Part shown: positions 1 through 6,000 of the stretch, piece after piece
Layout: each line of letters starts with the position of its first letter
Position numbering within the stretch: position 1 is the stretch's first letter
From: Alphaproteobacteria bacterium
GTDB taxonomy: Bacteria; Pseudomonadota; Alphaproteobacteria; UBA8366; JADFVY01
Reading direction: 5' to 3'
DNA: 6,193 nt
Assembly (NCBI GenBank): GCA_029881615.1
Contig: JAOUMF010000141.1
Span: forward strand, 1 to 6,193
Program-made: the position numbers and the translations under genes
The notes under the pieces: generated by a model
Database searches by the model: none
Told to the model about the DNA's origin: nothing
What the model saw: only the letters and a program-made list of their open reading frames with translations

Positions 1-119
1 ATGCCGAGACCTTCAGGAATCTGTCCTTCGGGACCGGTAGCGCGCTGGCCTATATGATGGCGATCGTCACCTTCGCCCTGGCCTATCTCATTATTCGAAC
101 GCTGGGGCGCAGGATATGA
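1..119 (+). CDS. ABC transporter permease, MalF-like, C-terminal fragment (5' end outside window)
   Basis: Reading codons from position 3 gives 38 residues ending in TGA at 117-119. The fragment begins AETFRNLSFGTGSALAYMMA and continues with a hydrophobic helix (about residues 11-31) and a short basic tail (RTLGRR). This is the usual C-terminus of a CUT1 (MalF-type) permease: a conserved FGxGSAL-type turn, the last membrane helix and a few cytoplasmic basic residues. The stop overlaps the next start as ATGA, and the next gene is the partner MalG-like permease, which fits the standard permease-permease-ATPase order. The identification rests mainly on that context and on the last-helix pattern, because the EAA loop and the other helices lie upstream. 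The substrate-binding protein gene would be expected further upstream still. Confidence 0.82.
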   Translation, partial: AETFRNLSFGTGSALAYMMAIVTFALAYLIIRTLGRRI

Positions 120-1063
120 GCACCAAAACCGCGGGACATCGCTATCGCAAAAGGCCGCGCCTGCCCGACCTTGCCCATCAATTGGCCATCTTCGTGGCGT
201 CGGTTATCTTGCTGACCTATGTTCTGGCGCCTTTCGCCTGGCTTGTTTCCTCGTCCTTCCAGACCGAGGCCGAGATTGTCTCGGTGCCACCGCACTGGAT
301 TCCCCATGAACCCACGTTGGAGAATTTTGACGCCATCTTCTTTTATGGTCAGGAGGAAGTGACCTATGAAAGCAGGTCCACGGTGGATCCCGCTAGCGGC
401 GGATATATTCCGTCGACTGCCAAGGATCTGTTGCCCGCCATGTGGAACAGCTTCAAGGTTGCGATCGCGGTTGTTATCCTGAATCTGCTGGTCGGTGTTC
501 CGGCCGCCTATGCCATGGCCAAGATTCGTTTCAAGGGGCGCAATGCCTCGGTCTATACGATCCTGACCACGCGCGTGATCCCGGATATCGCGCTGGTGGT
601 TCCCTTCTTCCTGGTGATCAAGAATCTCGGCCTGCTGGACAGTCTTTGGGCGCTTATTCTGACCTATCTTGCGATAACCGTTCCCTTCACCGTCTTCATT
701 CTGGTCGGCTATTTCGAATCTTTGCCGGACGATCTCGACAAGGCGGCGCGTATTGATGGTTGCTCGCGTTTCCAGGCACTGATCCGCGTATTCATACCGC
801 TGGCGGTTCCGTCGCTGGTCGCGGTCGTTCTTTTCACTTTTCTGACCAGCTGGAACGAATTTCTGCTGGCGCTGATGTTTACCCAGACACAGGCGGCGCA
901 GACGCTGCCGATCATCGTGGCGTCCTTTACCTCGGACTTCACGATCAGCTTCTCATTCATCAATGCGGCGGGTGTCGTGGCGGTCATTCCGCCGGTCATC
1001 GTCGCGCTTATGTTCGAACGTTATATCGTGTCCGGCCTGACGGCCGGCGCAGTAAAAGGGTAG
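116..1063 (+). CDS. ABC transporter permease, MalG-like (CUT1 carbohydrate family)
   Basis: This 315-residue inner-membrane protein has about six predicted helices (roughly 22-46, 113-135, 148-168, 175-198, 229-254, 281-303). The cytoplasmic EAA coupling loop, which docks on the ATPase, is clear at about 201-230: ESLPDDLDKAARIDG, then IPLAVP. SWNEF at 245-249 is also typical of MalG-type permeases. It forms the membrane channel with the permease whose end is at 1-119. The start ATG at 116 overlaps the preceding stop (ATGA), which implies translational coupling; the Shine-Dalgarno is weak (CAGGA). The first periplasmic loop looks long: about 38 residues lie between ENF (70) and WNSF (110), rich in polar residues (GQEEVTYESRS), where I would expect far fewer. 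The family call is strong. The transported substrate cannot be read from the sequence; 'carbohydrate' is the family default and not evidence of a sugar. Confidence 0.93.
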   Translation: MSTKTAGHRYRKRPRLPDLAHQLAIFVASVILLTYVLAPFAWLVSSSFQTEAEIVSVPPHWIPHEPTLENFDAIFFYGQEEVTYESRSTVDPASGGYIPSTAKDLLPAMWNSFKVAIAVVILNLLVGVPAAYAMAKIRFKGRNASVYTILTTRVIPDIALVVPFFLVIKNLGLLDSLWALILTYLAITVPFTVFILVGYFESLPDDLDKAARIDGCSRFQALIRVFIPLAVPSLVAVVLFTFLTSWNEFLLALMFTQTQAAQTLPIIVASFTSDFTISFSFINAAGVVAVIPPVIVALMFERYIVSGLTAGAVKG

Positions 1064-1067
1064 GGCC

Positions 1068-2165
1068 GTGGCGCGCATCCAATTTGAAAACGTCACCAAA
1101 TATTACGGCAACGTACTTGCCGTGGATAAGCTTAATCTGGAGATTCGCGACAAGGAATTTGTCGTTCTCCTGGGCCCGTCCGGCTGTGGCAAGACGACGA
1201 CCCTGAACATGATCGCCGGGTTGGAGGAATTGTCCGAAGGCGATATCTGGTTCGATGACGAGATCGTCAACTTCATGCCGCCGCACAAGCGCGATGTCGC
1301 CATGGTGTTTCAGAGCTACGCTCTCTATCCCCACAAGAGCGTATATGAAAACATCGCCTTCGGGTTGGCGATGCGGAAATACCCCAGGGACGAAATAGAT
1401 CAACGTGTGCGCGATGCGGCGGCGCGCCTTCATATCGAACATCTGCTGGATCGTCGACCCAACCAGCTTTCGGGCGGCCAGCGTCAGCGGGTAGCGCTGG
1501 GGCGCGCCATGGTCCGCCAGCCCGCGGTATTTCTCATGGACGAACCTTTGTCGAACCTCGATGCGGCACTGCGCGTTTCGATGCGCGCCGAAATCAAGGA
1601 ACTTCATCAGACCATGCAGACGACTTTCGTTTATGTCACGCATGATCAGGCAGAGGCGCTGACCCTGGCCGACCGCATCGTTGTGATGAAGGATGGCATC
1701 GTGCAGCAAGTTGGCGCGCCGGATGAAATCTATGAGCAGCCACGCAACATGTTCGTCGCATCTTTCCTTGGAAACCCGCCGATCAATTATCTGGAAGGTG
1801 AGCTTGTCGCATCGAACGGGCGCATGGCGTTCCGGCGCGGCGAACTGACTCTGGCGCTGAACGGGCTTGCCTCGACCAGGCTAAAGGGTGACGCGGGACG
1901 CAAGGTGGTGCTGGGCATCCGGCCAGAAGATGTGGATGACCGCAACGCGCCGGTCGACGGGGGCGCCATCGACGGACATGTGAATTTTGTCATGCCGATT
2001 GGCTCCGACCAGTTCCTGAATATGAAGCTGGAAGGCGAGGAACTGTTTTTCCGCGTCGGCAAGGAAACGCGTCATCGTAATGGCGAGGAAGTGACGCTGG
2101 CGGCAAATCTGGATCGGTTGCATCTGTTCGATCAGGATACTCAAAAATCCCTTCTCTGGGATTGA
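1068..2165 (+). CDS. ABC transporter ATP-binding protein, MalK/UgpC type
   Basis: This 365-residue cytoplasmic ATPase powers the two-permease importer encoded just upstream. All catalytic motifs are intact: Walker A GPSGCGKTT (36-44), Q-loop glutamine 82 in MVFQSYALYPH, signature LSGGQRQR (134-141), Walker B VFLMDE with E159, D-loop SNLDA (162-166) and switch histidine 192 in YVTHDQAEA. After about residue 235 comes the regulatory OB/TOBE domain of the CUT1 ATPases, with the usual GIRPEDV (283-289). The length is normal for MalK/UgpC/MsmK proteins (about 350-375). The GTG start at 1068 is chosen because it gives the standard N-terminus (MARIQFENVTKYYGNVLAVD) and lies 4 bases after the permease stop, with AAAAGGG about 7 bases upstream. 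A specific name such as malK or ugpC is not justified, because the substrate is unknown. Confidence 0.96.
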   Translation: MARIQFENVTKYYGNVLAVDKLNLEIRDKEFVVLLGPSGCGKTTTLNMIAGLEELSEGDIWFDDEIVNFMPPHKRDVAMVFQSYALYPHKSVYENIAFGLAMRKYPRDEIDQRVRDAAARLHIEHLLDRRPNQLSGGQRQRVALGRAMVRQPAVFLMDEPLSNLDAALRVSMRAEIKELHQTMQTTFVYVTHDQAEALTLADRIVVMKDGIVQQVGAPDEIYEQPRNMFVASFLGNPPINYLEGELVASNGRMAFRRGELTLALNGLASTRLKGDAGRKVVLGIRPEDVDDRNAPVDGGAIDGHVNFVMPIGSDQFLNMKLEGEELFFRVGKETRHRNGEEVTLAANLDRLHLFDQDTQKSLLWD

Positions 2166-2172
2166 AGGAGGG
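2165..2172 (+). promoter_or_regulatory. Strong ribosome binding site for the FAD subunit gene
   Basis: AAGGAGGG lies 5 bases before GTG at 2178 and begins on the last base of the ATPase stop codon (TGA 2163-2165). It is the best Shine-Dalgarno in the window and fixes the GTG as the start. It marks the transporter/enzyme boundary, where translation restarts independently instead of by stop/start overlap. The 12-base gap leaves no room for a separate promoter outside coding sequence. Confidence 0.85.
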
Positions 2173-2177
2173 CGATA

Positions 2178-3059
2178 GTGAAGCCTGCGAAGTTCGAATA
2201 TCACGCGCCTGAGACGATTGACGAGGCGTTGTTCCTGGCGGCGCAATACGGTGATGACGCGCGTGTTATAGCCGGCGGGCAGAGCCTTGTGCCGATGATG
2301 AATATCCGCCTCGCGCAGCCCGATCACGTTATCGATATCAACAATATCGGGGGGCTGTCCTATGTTCGTGAGGACGGTGAATCGGTTGAAATCGGCGCGC
2401 TGACACGTCATCACCGGATTGAAAAGTCGTCGGAGCTGATGCGCCTTTGTCCGCCGCTGCCCGCGGCGGCCCGCAATATTGGCCATTATGCCCTGCGTGA
2501 ACGGGGCACCATAGGTGGCAGCCTGGCCCTCGCCGACCCGGCCGCCGAATTCCCGCTTATGGCAATGTTGCTGGATGCCGGCATCATGGTGCGGTCGACG
2601 CTCGGCGAGCGCGTTATCCACGCTTCCGATTTTTTTGTCTCCGTCTTTACAACCTCGCTGGAACCCGGAGAAATCGTGACCGGGATTCGCTTTCGCGCAT
2701 TGGCGCAGGGCGAAGGATGGGGTTTTCGCTGGCTGGCGCGCCGTTCGGGAGATTACGCCATTGTCAATGCCGCAGCGACCTTGGCGCTGGATAGCGGCGG
2801 CCGGATCGGGCGCATCGCCATGGCGCTCGGTGGCGTTGGCGCCACGCCGGTCAGGCTGACTGCCCTCGAGCAGTCGGCGATTGGCGGGGAAACAATTGGC
2901 GGATGGGCCGGCGCAATCGCGGCGGAGGCTGCGGTGCTGGTAGAGCCGGAGAGCGACAAGAATGCCTCGGCGGAGTTCCGGAAAGAATTGATCGAAGTGC
3001 TGCTGGAAAAATCCCTGGAGGATGCGCTGGCTCGTGCGCGCGGGCAGGCGGTGGTATGA
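2178..3059 (+). CDS. Molybdenum hydroxylase, FAD-binding (medium) subunit, CoxM-like
   Basis: This 293-residue subunit carries FAD and takes electrons from the [2Fe-2S] subunit to pass them to an external acceptor. Two flavin-binding signatures stand where they do in CoxM-type proteins: AGGQS (32-36, followed by LVPMMNIRLAQP) and TIGGSLALADPAAEFP (111-126). GDYAIV at 191-196 holds the tyrosine (Y193) expected close to the isoalloxazine ring. The C-terminal domain (about 180-290) matches the CO dehydrogenase flavoprotein C-terminal fold, including the ALGGVGATPVR stretch (216-226). Only one cysteine (C91) is present, so it lacks the extra [4Fe-4S] insertion of 4-hydroxybenzoyl-CoA reductase flavin subunits. 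Length is normal for the family (about 280-300). Its stop overlaps the next start as ATGA. Acceptor specificity (NAD, quinone or other) cannot be told from the sequence. Confidence 0.94.
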   Translation: MKPAKFEYHAPETIDEALFLAAQYGDDARVIAGGQSLVPMMNIRLAQPDHVIDINNIGGLSYVREDGESVEIGALTRHHRIEKSSELMRLCPPLPAAARNIGHYALRERGTIGGSLALADPAAEFPLMAMLLDAGIMVRSTLGERVIHASDFFVSVFTTSLEPGEIVTGIRFRALAQGEGWGFRWLARRSGDYAIVNAAATLALDSGGRIGRIAMALGGVGATPVRLTALEQSAIGGETIGGWAGAIAAEAAVLVEPESDKNASAEFRKELIEVLLEKSLEDALARARGQAVV

Positions 3060-3541
3060 GCAAGGTTGCCATCAAACTGGCGGTCAATGGTGAGATGCAC
3101 GAAATCTTTGCCGAACCGCGCAAGCTGCTGTCCGATGTGCTGCGCGAGGATTTGCGGCTGACCGGCACCCATGTGGGATGTGAACATGGGGTCTGCGGCA
3201 GTTGCACGGTGCAGGTTGATGGCGCGCCGTCGCGTGCCTGCCTGATTTTCGCGATTCAGATGCAGGGGCGGGAAATAACCACGGTGGAAGGGTTGACTCC
3301 CGATGAAGGGCTAAGCCCGTTACAGCAAGCGTTGCATGAAGAGCACGGATTGCAGTGCGGTTTTTGCACGCCGGGTATCATTACGACATTCGACGCCTAT
3401 CTTCGCGAAAACCCGGATCCATCCGACGATGAAATTCGCAAGGTTTTGTCGGGCAATCTCTGCCGTTGCACCGGCTACGACAGTATCGTGCGGGCGGTGA
3501 AGAGAGCGGCTCGGATGATTCGCGAGGGAGCGGCGGAATGA
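3056..3541 (+). CDS. Molybdenum hydroxylase, 2x[2Fe-2S] (small) subunit, CoxS-like
   Basis: This 161-residue iron-sulfur protein relays electrons from the molybdenum centre to FAD. The N-terminal plant-ferredoxin-like domain holds C42, C47, C50 and C62 (motif GCEHGVCGSC, then RAC). The C-terminal four-helix domain holds C101, C104, C136 and C138 (motifs QCGFCTPG and CRCTGYDSIV). All eight cluster ligands are present at family-standard spacing, and Q100 before C101 is the usual residue near the pterin. An upstream ATG at 2903 is open in the same frame but would add 51 residues read out of the FAD gene. The ATG at 3056 gives the normal N-terminus (MSKVAIKLAVNGE) and an ATGA overlap, so it is the real start. 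The length is normal (about 150-170). It is the middle gene of a medium-small-large set. Confidence 0.96.
   Translation: MSKVAIKLAVNGEMHEIFAEPRKLLSDVLREDLRLTGTHVGCEHGVCGSCTVQVDGAPSRACLIFAIQMQGREITTVEGLTPDEGLSPLQQALHEEHGLQCGFCTPGIITTFDAYLRENPDPSDDEIRKVLSGNLCRCTGYDSIVRAVKRAARMIREGAAE
3524..3530 (+). promoter_or_regulatory. Ribosome binding site deciding the large-subunit start
   Basis: GAGGGAG lies 7 bases before ATG 3538, inside the end of the small-subunit gene. It supports starting the catalytic subunit at 3538 and not at the in-frame TTG at 3466, which would add 24 residues read across the CRCTGYDS region of the small subunit. Confidence 0.7.
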
Positions 3542-5916
3542 GCGGCATCAAAGCGGAAGACACGAGGCGCGGTGACTTCGACCAGATCGGCAAGCCGCTT
3601 CCGCGCAAGGAAGACTCCCGCCTGTTGCGCGGCAAGGGGACTTATGTCGACGATATCGATATCCCCGGCGCGTTGCATGTATGTTTCGTGCGCTCGCCCC
3701 ATGCCCATGCGCGCATTGCAGGGTTCGATCTGGACGAGGCGAAAGCGGTGCCCGGCGTTGTCGCGGTTGTCACCGGCCACGAGGTCAATGACTGGACCAA
3801 CGGCCTTAGGCTGGCGCCGCCGATCGAAGGGCTGCAGCCGACCGAGATGACCACCCTGCCGGTGGATAAGGTTCGCTTTCATGGCGATCTGGTCGCCTGT
3901 GTCGTCGCCATCGATCGCTATGTGGCCGAGGATGCGGCCGAACTGGTCCAGGTCGATTACGAAGTGCTGGAGGCGGTCGCGACTTACGATTCGGCACTGG
4001 CCGACGGCGCGCCGCTGGTCGACGAGACGCTGCCGTCTAATCTGGTTTCGCACCAGAGATTCGAAGCCGGCGATATCGCGCGGCGCAAACAGGAAGCCTG
4101 CCGCATTGTCGAGGCAAGTTTTGCCATGCAGCGTATGACCCATCTGCCGATGGAAACGCGCGGCTGTATCGCGGTTTGGGATGACGGGCGGCAACATCTG
4201 ACAATGCATATCGGCAGCCAGGCGCCGCATCCCATGCGTTCGGCGCTTGCCGGGCGACTGAGGCTGGGCGAGCATCAGGTTACCGTCGCCTCGCCGGATG
4301 TCGGCGGCGCTTTCGGCCAGAAGATCATTGTCTATCGCGAGGAAATTACCGTTGCCGCCCTTGCCCGCCATCTGAAGCGGCCGGTTCGCTGGCGCGAGGA
4401 CCGAATCGAAAATCTGTCGGCCTCGTTGCAGGCGCGCGAGAACACCGTTCATACCCGCGCCGCCGTCGCGGCTGACGGGCGTATATTGTCCCTGGAGGCC
4501 GAGATCCTGGAAGATTTCGGTGCCTACTGTTTCTATCCGGCGAATTATCTCGCGCGGGTTATCGGCATGATCCTGACCGGCCCCTACCGTATCCAGGATT
4601 ATGCCTTTGAAGTGAAGATCGCGCTGACCAACAAATGCGGCGCCGGGCCCATGCGCGCGCCGATGGCGATCACCAGCCTGGTGATGGATGGCACGCTGGA
4701 TGCCGTCGCGCGGGAACTCGATCTGGACCCGGCTGAGGTTCGGCGAGTCAATATGTTGCGGCCTTCGGATTTGCCCTACGTCATGCCGACCGGCGAGACG
4801 CTCGAGGATATAACGCCAGGCGAGTGCTTCGAACGTGGCCTGCGGGAAATCGATTACGCCGCGGTCCGCAAGCGTCAGGCGGAAGATCGCGCGCAACAGA
4901 TCTATCGCGGCATCGGTATCTGCAATGTGGTCGAATCCACCACTTATGGCTCCGCCTTTTACAAGGCGGCGGGGATTCCCGGATCGGGGCATGAGGCCGC
5001 CTGGGTAAAGATCGAACCCTCTGGCGCGATTCGCGCTTCCGCGGGGCTGATGGGCACTGGACAGAGCTACGAAACGCCTTTTGCCCAGGCCGTCGCCGAA
5101 GGACTCGGCGCGGACGCGTCGCAAGTGGACATTCTGCTGGGCAATACCGACATAGCGCCCTATGGCATGGGGGCGCGGGGCAGTCGCGGTGCGACGGCGG
5201 GCGGCGGCACGCTGTTCCTGACGGCGCTGGATTTGAAGGCAAAGATGCTGGATATCGCGGCGGCGTTGCTGGGCCTCAACAGCGCCAGCGAGTTGGATAT
5301 CAAGGGCGGTCGGGTCTTGCGGCATGTGGGCGGAGAATGGATTGAAACGGAGTTTGGCATCGCCGACATTGCCCGCACCGCCTATCTCGACCCGTTAAAA
5401 CTGCCGGACGGCATGCAGCCAGGACTCGAAATGCACCGCGCCTGGGATCCGCCGCAGATGACCTACTCCAACTCAACCCATTTCTGTGAAGTGACCCTCA
5501 ATCCAGTGACCGGCGAGGTCGGAATTGACCGTTATCTGATCGTCGAGGATTGTGGCACGGTGCTGAACCCGTTGGTCGTGGCGGGGCAGCAACAGGGCGC
5601 CACGGTTCTGGGCATCGGCGGGGTGTTGTTCGAGCATATGATTTATGACGCGAGCGGCCAGAATCTCTGTGGCACCATGGCGGATTATATGATCCCAACC
5701 GCCACGGAGGCGCCCGAAATCGAAATCATCGCGCAGCATACGCCAAGCAAACGAACCCCCGCCGGCATAAAGGGCATGGCCGAGGGCGGCGTCATGGGCG
5801 CCATCGGTGCGGTGAACAACGCCGTCAATGATGCGCTGCGCCCATTTGGCGTGGTGGCCGACAGACAGCCTTTGTCACCGGATTACATCCGGGGGCTGCT
5901 GCGCGGGAAGCAGTGA
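3538..5916 (+). CDS. Molybdenum hydroxylase, molybdopterin-binding catalytic (large) subunit, xanthine dehydrogenase family
   Basis: This 792-residue catalytic subunit binds the Mo-pterin cofactor and hydroxylates or oxidises its substrate with water as oxygen source. The N-terminus is the family standard (IGKPLPRKEDSRLLRGKGTY, residues 17-36), followed by the a/b hammerhead domain to about 150. Visible Moco-domain motifs are PMETRG (204-209), DVGGAFGQK (254-262), GTGQSYETPFAQ (506-517), GSRGATAGGG (548-557) and the segment with the expected catalytic glutamate, KGMAEGGVMGA (E749). The active-site loop at 366-376 reads KCGAGPMRAPM. It lacks both the CODH loop AYRCSFR with its Cu-binding cysteine and the usual AYRGAGR form, though an arginine (R373) is kept. 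No Tat signal or membrane helix is seen, so it should be cytoplasmic. The start at 3538 overlaps the small-subunit stop. It is not a CO dehydrogenase; an aldehyde, N-heterocycle or sugar-derived substrate is possible but unproven. Confidence 0.94.
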   Translation: MSGIKAEDTRRGDFDQIGKPLPRKEDSRLLRGKGTYVDDIDIPGALHVCFVRSPHAHARIAGFDLDEAKAVPGVVAVVTGHEVNDWTNGLRLAPPIEGLQPTEMTTLPVDKVRFHGDLVACVVAIDRYVAEDAAELVQVDYEVLEAVATYDSALADGAPLVDETLPSNLVSHQRFEAGDIARRKQEACRIVEASFAMQRMTHLPMETRGCIAVWDDGRQHLTMHIGSQAPHPMRSALAGRLRLGEHQVTVASPDVGGAFGQKIIVYREEITVAALARHLKRPVRWREDRIENLSASLQARENTVHTRAAVAADGRILSLEAEILEDFGAYCFYPANYLARVIGMILTGPYRIQDYAFEVKIALTNKCGAGPMRAPMAITSLVMDGTLDAVARELDLDPAEVRRVNMLRPSDLPYVMPTGETLEDITPGECFERGLREIDYAAVRKRQAEDRAQQIYRGIGICNVVESTTYGSAFYKAAGIPGSGHEAAWVKIEPSGAIRASAGLMGTGQSYETPFAQAVAEGLGADASQVDILLGNTDIAPYGMGARGSRGATAGGGTLFLTALDLKAKMLDIAAALLGLNSASELDIKGGRVLRHVGGEWIETEFGIADIARTAYLDPLKLPDGMQPGLEMHRAWDPPQMTYSNSTHFCEVTLNPVTGEVGIDRYLIVEDCGTVLNPLVVAGQQQGATVLGIGGVLFEHMIYDASGQNLCGTMADYMIPTATEAPEIEIIAQHTPSKRTPAGIKGMAEGGVMGAIGAVNNAVNDALRPFGVVADRQPLSPDYIRGLLRGKQ

Positions 5917-5948
5917 TATTTCCTTGATTTAACAAGCGAAAATGTTTT

Positions 5949-5964
5949 GGCGGTTGGCACCGCC
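5949..5964 (+). repeat. Small perfect hairpin after the operon (6-bp stem)
   Basis: GGCGGT (5949-5954) and ACCGCC (5959-5964) form a perfect 6-bp stem with a TGGC loop, 32 bases after the large-subunit stop. There is no T run after it, so it is unlikely to terminate alone on the + strand. It sits just upstream of a stronger hairpin and may protect the mRNA 3' end or be chance in GC-rich DNA. Confidence 0.4.
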
Positions 5965-5974
5965 TCCGCGATCC

Positions 5975-6000
5975 ATGGCGCCGGCCGCGCCGGCCATTTT
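5975..6000 (+). terminator. Probable intrinsic terminator of the operon
   Basis: ATGGC (5975-5979) pairs with GCCAT (5993-5997) and CGGC (5982-5985) with GCCG (5989-5992). This gives a 9-bp GC-rich stem with a 2-base bulge (5980-5981) and a 3-base loop, followed by TTT (5998-6000). It lies about 60 bases after the last stop, as expected for the end of the transcript. The T run is short and one stem arm carries a bulge, so termination may be partial. The stem is built from a perfect 9-base tandem repeat, GCGCCGGCC twice (5978-5995). Confidence 0.55.

Noticed and set aside
385..417. Cluster of cloning-type restriction sites (GGATCC, GCTAGC, GTCGAC) resembling a polylinker
   Set aside because: It lies within a continuous permease frame with codon use like its surroundings. 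Three hexamers in 33 bases of GC-rich DNA can occur by chance, and no vector sequence flanks them.
1008..2621. Two long - strand frames (1008-1709 and 1881-2621)
   Set aside because: They are antisense to the intact ATPase and FAD-subunit genes, show no family signature and cross gene boundaries. They are shadow frames.
3475..5325. 616-codon open frame on the - strand opposite the large subunit
   Set aside because: It lies wholly antisense to a well-supported catalytic subunit, has no recognisable domain, and its composition (rich in R, G, Q, H) is that expected from the complement of GC-rich coding DNA.
3538..5916. Annotation of the trio as aerobic CO dehydrogenase (coxMSL)
   Set aside because: Gene order and subunit types match, but the large subunit lacks the AYRCSFR loop with the Cu-binding cysteine, so the cox symbols would mislead.
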